DNA of 64,000 nt from Palaemon carinicauda (lineage: Eukaryota > Arthropoda > Malacostraca > Decapoda > Palaemonidae), in contig NC_090746.1 in the NCBI RefSeq assembly GCF_036898095.1, positions 51,105,569 to 51,169,568 on the forward strand, written 5' to 3'. A program made the translations under genes and the position numbers. Numbering within the stretch: the first letter of the stretch is position 1; each line of letters opens with the position of its first letter. This document shows positions 33,889-46,320 of this stretch, in pieces. The notes beneath the pieces are model-generated. The model was not told where the DNA came from and did not search any database. It saw only the letters and a program-made list of their open reading frames with translations.

Positions 33889-36217
33889 TCATGAACGGGA
33901 CATGATACCCTGAACATAGAACCTCAGCCACCCAGGGCTCTGCCCCTTGGAACTACCATCATGTTCAATGACTTTGTAAGCATTCCCCCCCCACAGGTCT
34001 CTAACAGGAGCAATGACATCCTCAACTCTTTCAGGAGGAGTGACCCTTACAGCAAAAGGAGTGCAAGGATTCTCCTTGCTTCCTATAATGAGGGTGGCTG
34101 GTTCAGGTAGCAGACAACGTTGAAGTGCCTGCTTGTGTGGAGAAGCATGAGGTTTTGCTTGAGGAGGGGCAGGATACCTTGATGAAGCTGGTCTCCTGAA
34201 GAAAGTATCTTGACTAGCCTTCTCCCATTTCTCAGTGGCTGAGGCAACTTCCGCAGGTGGAAACAAAGTTGGACATTGGGTAAAAGTTGTGTTTTGTAAT
34301 ACTAGGGAATCCCTAGATGCCATCTGTCTTACAAACAAGCTTATGACTACATTCCTTCATTTCAGGATACAGTTTAAAGGTTTAAAGGCCACCCATGAAT
34401 GGCAGAGGCAAAGGACAGTGACAATGCCCTAGAGATTTACCATACTGTATATCTGTATGATCAGTGCCCAAGACCCCTCTCCACCCAAACTAGGACCAGG
34501 GAAGGTCAGGCAATGGCTATTGATGACTCAGTAGGTAGAACTATAGGCGCCCAAAACTCAACATCCTTCTCTCACAAGGAGAGTGAGGTTGCAGACATTA
34601 AAGGAACTAAGGAATTTGAGTGGGACTCGAACCCCAATCTGGCACTCACCAGGTAGAGACGTTACCAGTAGGCCTCAGAGGAAGGCCCATTGGTAAAACG
34701 GAAACTCCAGTCCCTTAGCTCTGGAGTGAACAAGATCTTACTGCTTCCAAGTCACTGGGTCTGACAGATTTTTGGAAACAGTATAAAGAGATTTATCTGT
34801 GGTCTAGCCAGGAGCAAGCTTGGAAGGCAGACATACTGTAGAAGCTATCTCTAAGTTGAGTAACTCATTTGCAGTGAAAACAGCTGGCTGCTGAATGAGC
34901 TTCTCCCCGGGCACTTCTGGCATCAGGGCTACAACTTACGGTCGATAGGTAACGGATTGGGATGCGGGCCTTTCAGGATGTAAAACTTGCCGTGAAAGAG
35001 CTGGAGGCAACAGCTTCGAGGATCTCGCTGCTTTAAGTGAATTATCTGGGGCAGACGCTTCTCCAATTTCTGCATGGTGTCTAAAGCCGGTTGGGACCAT
35101 AGGAGATCCAACTTTTAACAAGAATTCTGGCTGGGAAAAAAAAACATTAATTAGTGTTTGTCTCCCAACAACTGGTACACGGGAAGATTTCCCAAAGCTG
35201 TTGATGCATCAAATGACCCCCATAACTTTCATAAAGAAAGATATTTAGCCTGGACCTGTAGAAGGAACCTCCAGTGGATCAATGCCAGCTGGATCTGAAG
35301 GCTTAATTTTGAGAAGAATTTCAGGGAAGTTGTCATTAATAATGGGCGAGGATGTATCTGGAGAAGAGACTAAGTTTTTTAGATGGAGGTGAGGTAGGAG
35401 CAGCCTCCTGCATAGGCACCGAGCAATGATTTTTTAATTTCTCTGAAATATCCCATTGCTCTATATGTGCTTCTGGGGTGTGAGTCTTAGCTACTGAAGA
35501 AGAACGTGAGACTAAAATAATGTGTTTGTTCTGGAGAAGTAGGGTCAGGATAATGAATCGGAGGAAGAGAAGGTTTTATATCTTCCTCAAATGGTTCTCG
35601 AGAGATATCAGTTTCATCATCTTGTACTCCCCTTTAAAATGATCACTTTTATCTGCAGTAGTGACTCAAATTTTAGGCAAATAATAAGTCCCCTAAAACA
35701 GTGATGGAGGAAGATCAGGTGTAAGAGATGGCTGGATGTACGTTCCGGTGCACACTCAGGCACGTCGCGTGCACAGGAATAACGCCTGGAATGTATCCTG
35801 ATAAGTCACCATGAAAACCCACGTCAGAGATGAAGAACTGGTGGTACGAGCTAAGTATGCTCATAGGAGGAGACAGTGAACGAGCAGGGGGATGAATCTC
35901 AGCCAGCAAAAAGTAAGTGCTAACCACAGTAAGTTTGATGGCTGAAGGAAAGGTCGAAGCTAAAGGATCAGCTTCGAATGTAGAGTTCTTGGTCTCATGT
36001 TGGAAGGAAGGAGAAACTACGTCGTCGTAAAACTTTTGGGTGAGAACACAATCGCCATCTTTCATTACCAGATTTTCGTAAGACCTGATAGCCAAGGATC
36101 AGACAGGGGAAAATCAGGGTTAGGAACAGGAGATTTAAAATTTATTCTCTCTGATGGTGAAGCAATCGAAAGAGAAAGATCACGTTTAGCCTTCTTTTTC
36201 TGTCAACCATGAAACTT
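33889..36217 (-). pseudogene. Decayed gag region of the second DIRS-type family
   Basis: Lies between the Cys-rich start (36218-36397) and the RT fragment, in the same orientation. Only short frames survive, for example 33889-34338 (Pro/Ala-rich, ending WLRFYVQGIMSRS), 34929-35111 and 35715-36095. Assignment as gag rests on position and composition; no motif identifies it alone. Confidence 0.45.
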
Positions 36218-36397
36218 CTATTGACAAGGTGACCACTTCCTACACACAGCACAAGGTGACTCAGGTGAACATCTTTGTTCACGGCACAAAGGACATAGAG
36301 GATGCAGATCTACGTGAAGGCAGCTCAAAAACGTCCTATAAGGATGTCCCTCATTTCTGGGACAAGTATGTATAACACACACTTGCTTCGCACTCAT
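36218..36397 (-). pseudogene. Cys-rich gag N-terminus of the second DIRS-type family
   Basis: 59 codons from an ATG two bases after an acceptor (TTCTATTACAG). The peptide contains HPYRTFLSCLHVDLHPLC, then CPLCREQRC and CAVCRKW: many paired Cys, a probable zinc-binding module analogous to, but different in spacing from, that of copies A-C. Ends at a TAG before the decayed gag region. Confidence 0.6.
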
Positions 36398-37604
36398 TCT
36401 GTAATAGAAAAGAGAAAGCTATTAACACAAAGCAAGGTGAACTTTAGAGGCCAATAAGAGACTTCCTATTGCTTCAGCAGCCAGAGGACAAGTGAGCCAT
36501 CATCTGAGAGCAACAGCTAATCAACCCGATATGAGGGACTGAAGCAGCCATGCACAGCTGCCATACCTTCGATAATTTCTTCACTGTCCATAACTAAGCT
36601 TCACCAGAGGTTACCCGATTTCAATTACTTACTTTGTATCCGTGTAGGACCAAACGGATGTCATCGGCAGTGTCCCAGACAGCCGGAGGTTAGAATTCAG
36701 GAGGCCCTTCTAATCCAGCAGGAGAAACCTTTCCTTGACACCACACAGAAAATGTTTTCTCCTACCTGCCTGCCAATAGCCCCCCCCCCCTCGACTAAGA
36801 TGCGATGTGTTAATCAAGACAACACGGACAATGACAGCAACGATGAGTGGCGCAGCAGCTTGCCTAAAACGGAGCCTCTCCCAGCCAGCACCATGACCAA
36901 TCAGAGAACAGATTCCTCTAACCAAGAATTTCCACACGACTCATTCATGGCCTTATTGTTATGTATTTGTACTGTAATACCATATGCACTACGTGTATTG
37001 AAAGTAATGTTGAATAGTATTGCATTGATAAAATATGTTTAAACATCAAGTATAAGTATAGTAGTGTATGTTATGGAGGATTTAATCCTTTATTAATTGT
37101 CTCAAAGATAGGATGTGACTATTCTTTCTTTGGTATTGCAGTAGGATCCAGTCTTTTAAGAGTGATGCTCATTTGTTATTTTCATATTTTTATGCAAAAG
37201 TTTTGTTTTGCGATATTGTCACTCTTGAAGGTCACAAGCTATTGAGAGCTGAACAGTAATGTAAGCCTTAAGCAAATTAAATGTATTTCAATAATACACA
37301 AGTATTCAACCCCACCAAGAAGATTCGGCAACATAGGATGAGATGTAGAACAACACTAATTCATGGATATTAATATTATTCCAGGTGAGTGAGCTAAGAA
37401 ACAAAACGTAATAATATTGTAGGTACATAGCACTTATCACCTGGCCCACCACTCGACCCAGAGCATGCCTCCCGACATCACTACTACCTTCACCCTTAGG
37501 ATATATCCAACCAATGAAAATTCATTGGCGGGAATAAGACCAACTAGGTTTCATGTGAATAGTCATGAACATGGACAAATAGCCAAGTGAAGAAAGGAAT
37601 TAAA
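36398..37604. other. Non-coding; possible leader of second DIRS family, then AT-rich
   Basis: The first part (to about 36.7 kb) may be the leader of the second family, since it ends in a splice acceptor on the minus strand. Nothing else is recognisable; a C run lies at 36780-36789. Confidence 0.3.
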
Positions 37605-38336
37605 TTAACTATAAGAGAAGTAATGAATAATGAATATATTACATCTTAAGATCAATAACATTAAAATAGATGTGTCATATAATAAACTATGCGGAGAGAT
37701 TTGTGTCAGCCTCTCCAACATAACAGTCGCTGCTAGTTTGAACTTCTGAAGTTCCACTGATTCAACGGCTTGCTGAACACGATTATTCCATAATCTGATC
37801 ACAACTGCAATAAAACTTCTAGAATACTATGTCGTATTGTGCCTTATGATGGAGAAAGCATAGCTGTTAGAATTAATTGTATATCTAGTGCTACTTACAG
37901 GATGGGAAGATCTGAATGCAAAAGATGGTCAGAATTATGAAAAATCTTATGCAACGTGCATGTACAACTAAATGAATGATGGTGCCAGAGATTAATAACT
38001 GATCAAGAATAAGAAATTTAATATAGAGTTTTTGTCCAACAAATTAAGGTGGGATTCTGCACCGGAAGAACAGATAGGAGAATAATGCTTAAAATAAGGC
38101 AGATAAAAGAATTAAAAAAAAGAAAATCTTAAGAATAGATTGATCACCGAAAATTTAGAAAGACTTTCCCAATAATCCATTTTTGTGCAAAGTAAACTAG
38201 AGCAAATGTGTTTCTCAGTATTAATTTTACAATTTAGAATCACGCCAAAAATTGTAAAGGAGTGTAGAGTTAAAGAAACATTATCAATGCAAAGATATGG
38301 GTATTGAGAAGTCACTGTCCTCGACCTACTTAGAAT
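37605..38336 (-). pseudogene. C-terminal relic of a Jockey/Nimb-like LINE ORF2
   Basis: Minus-strand fragments in order: [29 protein letters not shown], then after decayed sequence RLWNNRVQQAVESVELQKFK. These correspond to the post-palm part of non-LTR RTs of the Jockey superfamily (xxVSRSRT, LGVxxDxKxxFExHI, and the final SLWNxLPxxVxxxxxxxxFK box). Several frameshifts and stops. The 5' side is interrupted by a long (TA)n tract. No ORF1 or endonuclease is seen. Confidence 0.65.
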
Positions 38337-38337
38337 C

Positions 38338-38418
<81 letters not shown>

Positions 38419-38432
38419 TATATATACATGCA

Positions 38433-38515
<83 letters not shown>
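38337..38515. repeat. Long (TA)n microsatellite with short interruptions
   Basis: About 180 bp of TA with interruptions near 38415-38435 (ACAGTATATATACATGCAG). Ile/Tyr-repeat ORFs on both strands are artefacts. Confidence 0.95.
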
Positions 38516-38526
<11 letters not shown>

Positions 38527-38995
38527 GTATACAGTGTGTATTTATGTATTGCAAGACATTCCCTGTAAATAGGCAGAGTCTCATGAGAAAACAAGACTGG
38601 TGAATTCCATATTCATATTGACCCTTGAATCTTAGGCTGAAATTTTCACAATGGTTTAATAGTAGTCTATCATTACCAATGGGCACATCAAAGTTCCTCT
38701 ATAATTTTAAATGTAATGTGAATACTCTCACCATTCGTGTGAATGGACTTGTATATCTTGCCACAAATATGCCTTGTCAAAAGAGGATTCCGGGCTGGTG
38801 GACTTCTTTTCTGTAATGTCATTACTGCCTTTTGAAGGGTCACTGTCTTATAGCAGAGTCATATGCATGTATGGCACTGCTTCAGGGTAATGACCTACTT
38901 GTTAAGACTCATCCTCCAAACTAGCCGTTTTCAAACTGTGTTCTGTGGAACCTTGGGGTTCTGTGAAGACTCTTCAAGGGTTTTGCAGCAAAGCA

Positions 38996-39000
<5 letters not shown>
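38516..39000. other. Non-coding, nothing recognised
   Basis: Between two (TA)n tracts. Short minus frames may be further LINE decay, but no motif is readable. Confidence 0.3.

Positions 39001-39075
<75 letters not shown>
39001..39075. repeat. (TA)n microsatellite
   Basis: About 37 repeats directly upstream of the RTE-like LINE relic. Confidence 0.95.
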
Positions 39076-39078
<3 letters not shown>

Positions 39079-39120
39079 TCAAATGTACAAACACACATTG
39101 CCGTGTGGCAATTACAAAAA

Positions 39121-40630
39121 TGAAATAAATCACATAGCCATTAATAATAAGAGAAGGAGGATGTTGAGAAATGTAAGAAGCTCTAGAGGTGCAGATATCG
39201 GTAGTTATCACCAGCTCCTCATTGCCACACTGAAATTAAAACTGAAAGCACCCAACAGAAATATAGATAGAATACCTAGATTCTAGAAGATGAGCACAGA
39301 GAAACACTTGCAATCGAATGTAGGAATCGATTTGCAATCTTGGAGATGTTAAGAGATGAAGAGCATACAATTAATGAAGAATGGTGGGATATTAAGAACA
39401 TTTATCAGTCGGTTGGTAGTGAAGTTTTGGGACATACAGTTACAAGGAGAACACCATGGACCTCAAATGATACTTGGGAAACTATAAAAAGGAGACAGAG
39501 ACAAAAATTGATTGTTGAAAGTTTTCGAGGAAGTAATGAACGTTGCAAGGTTGAGCATGCTAGATATTCCAGTATTGATAGTGAAGTTAAAAGAATAGCC
39601 AGAAATGACTGGAGTGAATATTTAAGATGAATTCAAGGAGTGGCTATGGTGTAAGAATTGCTCACAGAATTATTAATGAAATCTCTACTGAGGCAAAGAA
39701 GAAGCATATACCCATAAAAGAGAGATGGATCTGTCATAACAACAGAAAGTGAAGAAAGGCAACGTTGGATGGAACACTTTACTGAGGTCATGAAAAGGAG
39801 ATCTGAAGGGAATAATCTGATTGATATACCAAAAGCTGAGGAAGAACTTGATGTGCCCATGAATGAATTCAGTGTGTTTGAAGTCAAAGCTATCCTCAAA
39901 AAAATAAAGAGATGGAAGCCCCTGGATACGATGGAATAACTGCTGAGTTGATATTGGCCGAAGATTAAGTGACATTGTAGAATGTGGCATGAAGAGGCAA
40001 ACCTGATGAATGGGAGCCAGGAGTGTTGGTGAAAATGGCAAAAAAAATATCTGACTGATTACAATAATTACAGAGGCATCACACTTACGTCAGATGTCAT
40101 GAAAATATATAGTATGTTTATTCTAAAGAAAAGAGAGAGGAAGATTTTTGAAAAGCAGAGAGATGAACAAGCAGCAATTGGAAAAGGTAAAAGTTGTACT
40201 GACTAAAATTTCATCTTAAGACATGTGGTACAGCAATGTGTAGAAAATAGAAATCCACTTTTGATGGCATTTGTGGACTATGAAAAAGCCTTTGATAGTG
40301 TGCACTGGTCAATTTTGTGGAGAGTCTTGCGTTATTATGAAGTTTCTCTTAAATATGTAAATTTGATTAAGTCTGTTCATGAGTATAGCAAATGCAAAGT
40401 TAATTTTAGTAGAGTCCTATCAAATGAATTTCCGATGAACAGTGGAGTACTCCAAGGGAATGTGTTGTCACCTATGTTGTTTATCCTTTGCAATGATTTG
40501 GGGATGGTGGAGGAAATTACCTGATGATATTGTCATTAGCAGAACACCACAGGGCTTGCAAAGCTTGCCTACCAGAATGCATGGAACATCACAGGAGGTT
40601 GGGCTCAAGGCAAATATGTTAAAGAATTAC
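39121..40630 (+). pseudogene. RTE-like LINE relic (endonuclease end to RT)
   Basis: Plus-strand pieces in order: RSSRGADIGSYHQLL (end of the AP endonuclease, Asp/His region), a linker with TINEEWWDIKNIYQ and RRTPWTSNDTWE, then RT: YNNYRGITLTSDVMKI, KSCTD, a stop, FILRHVVQQCVENRNP, MAFVDYEKAFDSVHWSILW (palm A), NSGVLQGNVLSPMLF (palm B), and DDIVISR (box C; its first residues are lost in a frameshift near 40520). This order and these motifs fit RTE-type non-LTR elements. Multiple frameshifts; 3' end cut by (TA)n at 40635. Confidence 0.75.
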
Positions 40631-40633
40631 GTC

Positions 40634-40717
<84 letters not shown>
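40631..40717. repeat. (TA)n microsatellite
   Basis: About 41 TA units joining the LINE relic to the 460-bp tandem repeats. Confidence 0.95.
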
Positions 40718-40719
<2 letters not shown>

Positions 40720-40913
40720 GCCATTTCTAGTCCATTGAAGGACAAAGGCATCACCATGCCGGCCACCGCAGATTGATGATGGTAGGAGGCTTTTGTCGGA
40801 TTGCTCACAGCAAACCAACCTAGTATGAATGGCCCTGATCATGACTTTGCTGGTCATGGCGATACACAAACCGTTTCACCACATTAAGGTATCCCCACTC
40901 AGAAAGGGATATA

Positions 40914-40983
<70 letters not shown>

Positions 40984-41373
40984 TGTTATAATGGCTGGAG
41001 AGTTACATAAACTCCCGAGCTCCAAACTCACCTGTTTATATTACATAAGTCTGTTACATTTGAAAAATATACCCGAGCTCTGAGAATAATACGCAACTCC
41101 CAAACGGCAATGTATATGAACACTGAATATTCAAAAGTCTATTACGTTAGTCTCAAAACAAAACTGGGTGATTATTTATTTGAACTATTAAAAATTGAAG
41201 GGCAAAGGCATTACCATGCCGGCCACCGCAGATTGATGATGGTAGGAGACTTTTGTCGGATTGCTCACAGCAAACCAACCTAGTATGAATGGCCCTGATC
41301 ATGACTTTGCTGGTCATGGCGATACACAAACCGTTTCACCACATTAAGGTATCCCCACTCAGAAAGGGATATA

Positions 41374-41453
<80 letters not shown>

Positions 41454-41833
41454 TGTTATAATGGCTGGAGAGTTACATAAACTCCCGAGCTCCAAACCCA
41501 CCTGTTTATATTACATAAGTCTGTTACATTTGAAAAATATACCCGAGCTCTGAGAATAATACGCAACTCCCAAACGGCAATGTATATGAACACTGAATAT
41601 TCAAAAGTCTATTACGTTACTCTCAAAACTAAACTGGGTGATTATTTATTTGAACTATTAAAAATTGAAGGACAAAGGCATTACCATGCCGGCCACCGCA
41701 GATTGATGATGGTAGGAGACTTTTGTCGGATTGCTCACAGCAAACCAACCTAGTATGAATGGCCCTGATCATGACTTTGCTGGTCATGGCGATACACAAA
41801 CCATTTCACCACATTAAGGTGTCCCCACTCAGA

Positions 41834-41913
<80 letters not shown>

Positions 41914-42122
41914 TGTTATAATGGCTGGAGAGTTACATAAACTCCCGAGCTCCAAACTCACCTGTTTATATTACATAAGTCTGTTACATTTGAAAAATAT
42001 ACCCGAGCTCTGAGAATAATAAGCAACTCCAAAATGGCAATGTATATGAACACTGAATATTCAAAAGTCTATTACGTTACTCTCAAAACAAAACTGGGTG
42101 ATTATTTATTTGAACTATTAAA
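40718..42122. repeat. Three tandem 450-470 bp units, each with a (TA)n core
   Basis: Units start at 40737, 41197 and 41667 (GAAGG-CAAAGGCAT) and end TTTGAACTATTA. Each contains GCCGGCCACCGCAGATTGAT, a (TA)n run (40924-40981, 41384-41451, 41839-41911) and GGCTGGAGAGTTACATAAAC. The first unit is preceded by GCCATTTCTAGTCCATTGAA, resembling a start motif of a dispersed arthropod repeat. Units are nearly identical outside the TA core, so the duplication is recent. Confidence 0.9.
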
Positions 42123-43286
42123 AAATCAACCTCTTTGGTTCTTAGTCAGGGATTACGAGCAAAGCACTGATAGAAAATATTGGTGATCAAAATAATACAC
42201 ACTTTACAAAATTATATATATTCCATAAAAAGTTAACAATAATTCAGAAAAATCAACACCAAAAATAAGTCACTTGAAATATAAAATCTGAACAAAACCT
42301 TAGACTAAGACAAGGAAATGTTACTCTATAAAAATTATACAATCACTTGTTTCACGGCAAGTTATTAATGAAAATATTTAATTTTGATAAATAATAAAAA
42401 GAGTTAACACTTAAACACTCTAATGATTAAACACTTAATGAAATTTACATATATGTAACTGTTACACTTACGTCTTTTGGTTCACAAAAATGTTCAGAAC
42501 AGTTGAGCAAAATATTTTAATGCACCTCACTGTTTAACCTAAATCTCACAGGGCCAATTAAAAAAATTGTTAGTTGTACTTGATTCAAATATTACATTTG
42601 AATTAACATTCAATAAGTTTCACCAACATTTGACAACACTATACGCGATATACGTCAGGTAAAAAACTTATTCATGTTTGATTAGACACACTTGAGAGGA
42701 GAGAGGGCAGGTGAACTTTGGCTCTTTCAAAGGGATAGGCTGAGTCTCTTCTGATGCTTTTGCATTCCTAGGGTCTATATATGTTGACTTAAAACTTCTA
42801 GAAAATTCTAATAGATTACAGTATTCTCATAGCATGGGGTCATGGTCTAGTGGCGTAAGGTTGCCAACGTAGTGAATTGAGAAAGGGGTACTAACCTTGC
42901 TTGCAAGGCAACCTTCTCTCAGCTAACTCTCGACAATATAAAAAAGAGTAAATCTAATTCAAGAATTTTCATGTACTTTCTAACAACGTGGAAACATAAA
43001 GATGACGTAATCCCTCGTGCGCATTCCTTGTATGTCATACAACATAAGACTTTGTAACAAAACTGCATGAAATAGAAAGTTAATTCTTAAAAATAACGTA
43101 GTAAACTTACATATGCTGAATTGATGGAAAAATACAATTAGATGAACGACGAAAGTCTTATGTAATTTACATACATTACTTAAACCTACGAGAATGGAAC
43201 TCACCTTACGAGCGGGCTATACATCTCTTAAATACACAAGTAAAATACATGAATAAAATATTTATTCTTCTACTAGACCAGCTTTG
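42123..43286. other. AT-rich, nothing recognised
   Basis: No gene, RNA or clear repeat seen. Confidence 0.4.
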
Positions 43287-43289
43287 TAA

Positions 43290-43366
<77 letters not shown>

Positions 43367-43390
43367 CATATATATATATGTATATATATG
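43287..43390. repeat. (TA)n microsatellite, interrupted
   Basis: (TA) run with short TTACATATA and TGTATATA interruptions at the 3' end. Confidence 0.93.
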
Positions 43391-44270
43391 ATATTCTAAT
43401 TTCTAGCGAAATTGGAATCCGCCATAAGAAATGGCCGAGTGCTGGCTAGTTTGGTATTTTTCTCTTTATGTTTAATAGGGATTGAGGCATAATAACTTAC
43501 ATATCGGTGTATTAAAGTGGGAAGTATGTTTTTCACTCCAAGTCCATTGTTTACATCTGAGAGACTATAGGGGACTTATTGCACATGAGCTTTTGCCCAT
43601 GGTTTGGGAGCTTTCTGTGCATTTACAATGACGTATATGTCAGGTGTTTTGTAAAACCAATTAACAGCTTACAAATACTTCTTCATAAGTTCCCGGATAT
43701 TGTTCTACAACAGCCAATTTTTTTCTCACCTTGGCCTTCAGTTTTAAGTTAACCATCATCTCATAAAGACGTCTCCAAGAGTGATCTTGAGGGAAGCACA
43801 TCAATCTATCTCTAAATTTAGTGCAATTTCGTTTCTGTCGGCAATTGATTATGATGGCAATGCTCTCCGTTCAGTGTAAAGTTATTGTTACTCATGTGAA
43901 ATTAAAAAATAACAGCGAAATAAGGCCTCGAAGGTCCGATTCTGACTTAATTTTTAGAGAAAGCTAGCACATTTTCTACTGCAATCCTAAGGTAAAGCAT
44001 TATTGGTGATTTACTTTTTCAAAATGGAAGAATTTATTTGTGATTTACTTTATCATAATCTAAGGATTTATTTGTGATTTACTTTTAGTTTGTGACATGG
44101 GAAAGGGGGGGTCAGGCTAGCGGTTGTGACCTGGAAAGGGGGTCCGGGGGCTTGCCCCCAGCCAAGGGTTGTGACCTGGGAACTACTAGGTTAGGTTAGG
44201 TGGGTTTGTTAGGTTCTGTACCCTTTTACAAATCTCAAAAGTTAAATAATCACATTTGGCTATTTTCAGC
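43391..44270. other. Non-coding; includes G-rich repeat-like block and short TTAGG run
   Basis: 44090-44220 contains two copies of a GTTGTGACCTGG motif with GGGGTC/GGGGCTTGCCCCC and TAGGTTAGGTTAGG. It resembles dispersed arthropod repeats; the TTAGG part is too short to call telomeric. Confidence 0.4.
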
Positions 44271-44538
44271 CATTTACATGAACCATATATTTTTCCAACT
44301 GGTTATCTTGTTCTTATTTTGCATTTCTGACCATTATTATTGCTGCAAATCACTCGTTTAAGACATTTCCCCACCCCAAAAACCCCAGTTTCCCACTGGG
44401 GTCCCCCCCCCATAATTGTCTTTATATAAGGGGGTCCAAAAACTCAAGAACGGGTGGTTTGCCCCAATAATCATGGTCAGAAATGCATAAAACACAAGAT
44501 AGCGAGTAGGAAAAATATATAGTTCATGTATTTGTCTA
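44271..44538. repeat. Hairpin (inverted repeat), about 268 bp
   Basis: Arms of about 70 bp: 44271-44341 (ACATGAACCATATATTTTTC to CATTATTATTG) and 44465-44538 in inverse orientation (CAATAATCATGGTCAGAAAT to GTTCATGTA), about 85% matched. MITE-like foldback structure, no ORF. Confidence 0.75.
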
Positions 44539-44547
44539 GAAATTAAA

Positions 44548-44550
<3 letters not shown>

Positions 44551-44595
<45 letters not shown>
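44551..44595. repeat. (TA)n microsatellite
   Basis: About 22 TA units just outside the hairpin. Confidence 0.93.
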
Positions 44596-44599
<4 letters not shown>

Positions 44600-45095
44600 A
44601 GGTAGTATGTACGTTTATATATGCATATTTATAAATATGAATGTATAAATACTGTACATCAATAGATGATAATATTTAGGTGTAGGCTGTATTTATTCAG
44701 TGTAACCTATCAAAATAGAAGCTAGGTAGGCTAAATCTTGAAGCGGTATGCGTATATTTTACGATAAAATGTGTGTGCCACTGTCACTTGAATTGAATAC
44801 CATGCTGCCTACACTCATCTCTCCTGGGGCAAGATGGCTGCGGTCTTCATGTATGTGCTACCATTGGCCGATATGGGTCTCACAGCATCTATTGCAAGAT
44901 ACTTATGGTACTAAGGTTATATACACAGTACAAATACTGAGTATTGAAAGCTTGTTGAACAGACAAGTGGAGCTCACAGAATACTTGTATGAACTACATA
45001 CCTGTACCTCTGTGACAATATTTAAGAGCTAAGTCAGATAATCTATGTTCAAAGAAGCATAAATTTGATGAAACTCACTCAAGATTTGGTTTCAT
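44596..45095. other. Non-coding, nothing recognised
   Basis: A 94-codon frame at 44748-45032 has no recognisable motif and no supporting context. Confidence 0.35.
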
Positions 45096-45800
45096 GTTAG
45101 TTGGAGATGAAAATTCTCGTGATGGACAGTATGTTGAATGCTCCTTGAAACAAAGTACCCACAGCTCATTTAAAAAATGGGAAGCTTTGCAGCCTGGAAT
45201 AACACTCGAAGTGCCTTTGGTGCCAAACCTTTAGCAAAGAACACTTACTGATTTTAATAAAAGTATATTAAACTGATTGCTAACTAGACCTACATGGAAT
45301 CCTCGAAAGAAGGCAATAAAGCAATATTTGACTTATGAAATCATTGGTGTCAAACCTGATGAATATGGTAATTTACCTGTCCAGGTAATAATGCACCTGG
45401 ATGAAAAGGGGGCATTCAATCACCTATTGGCATAGCAGTAGTTGCAGGGGTTTAGACTGGATATGTGCCTGATGAGGAACTTATCAGTAAGATGTGTAAT
45501 GCCTGCTGTGCTTTGAATAATGAACTGAAAAAAACTTATAAAAGAACAGATTCAGTTTATGAAAACCCTACGTAGTCTAGAAATTGCAAAAATAATTTTG
45601 ACCAAGCTTCTGGAAATATGGAAACTGCTGGTGCTCTCTCATTATGGCAAAGATCATTCGACAGGGAATTCATAAATAAAATATTTGTTAGTGATGAAGA
45701 TTCAACAGCATATAATGGAATATGCAGTTTGAATGAGGGCACTGGTGTTTATGTCACTCCATATCCAGTGTTCGAGGAAGTATGCATATAAACCACATTC
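45096..45800 (+). pseudogene. Mutator-like transposase relic
   Basis: Readable pieces on the plus strand across shifting frames: SPIGIAVVAGV, KMCNACCALNNELKK, NFDQASGNMETAGALSLWQR and KIFVSDEDSTAYNGI. This order matches the Mutator-like transposase domain found in arthropod proteins (xxHxSxIGVG, the C-x2-C cluster, F-x-G-x-S-G-x-M-E, then an acidic SDGDSxxY box). Stops and frameshifts show it is dead; no terminal inverted repeats identified. Confidence 0.6.
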
Positions 45801-45931
45801 AGAAGAGGATTGTCCTTCGTCTCATAACTTTGAATGAAATATCTAATAAAAACAAAGTTAATATTAGAATTGATCTTGGAGGACTCGGTAAATTGAGTGA
45901 TAGCACTGTGATAAAGATGGAAAATACTAGG

Positions 45932-45995
<64 letters not shown>
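45932..45995. repeat. (TTA)n microsatellite
   Basis: About 21 TTA triplets, leading directly into the dispersed repeat at 45996. Confidence 0.95.
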
Positions 45996-46320
45996 GTACT
46001 CACTAAGCTACAGCCCAAGTTGGAAAAGCAGGATGCTATAAGACCAGGGGCTCCAACAGGGAAAATAGCCCAGTGAGGAAAAGAAACAAAGAAAAATAAA
46101 ATATTTTAAGTGACAACATTAAAATAAATACATCCTATATAAACTATAAAAACTTCATAAAAACAACAGGAAGAGATATAAGATAGAATAGTCTGCCCGA
46201 GTGTACTGTCAAGTAAGAGAACTCTAACCCAAGACAGTGGAAGACCATGGTAGAGAGACTATGGCACTACCCAAGACTAGAGAACAATGGTTTTGTGGAG
46301 AAGTTTTTGTTTAAATAAAT
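45996..46320. repeat. Dispersed repeat (decapod-like) next to (TTA)n
   Basis: Contains AAGCTACAGCCCAAGTTGGA, GGGGCTCCAACAGGGAAAAT and ACTCTAACCCAAGACAGTGG. I recognise this as a sequence common in shrimp and crab genomic DNA, typically after an ATT microsatellite. No ORF; class unknown. Confidence 0.55.

Noticed and set aside
38112..41501. Ile/Tyr-repeat ORFs (38.1-39.3 and 40.4-41.5 kb)
   Set aside because: Translations of (TA)n microsatellites.
44185..44220. Telomeric (TTAGG)n
   Set aside because: Only two or three imperfect units; common in dispersed arthropod repeats.
44748..45032. 94-codon plus-strand ORF as a host gene
   Set aside because: No motif, no splice or promoter context, surrounded by repeats.
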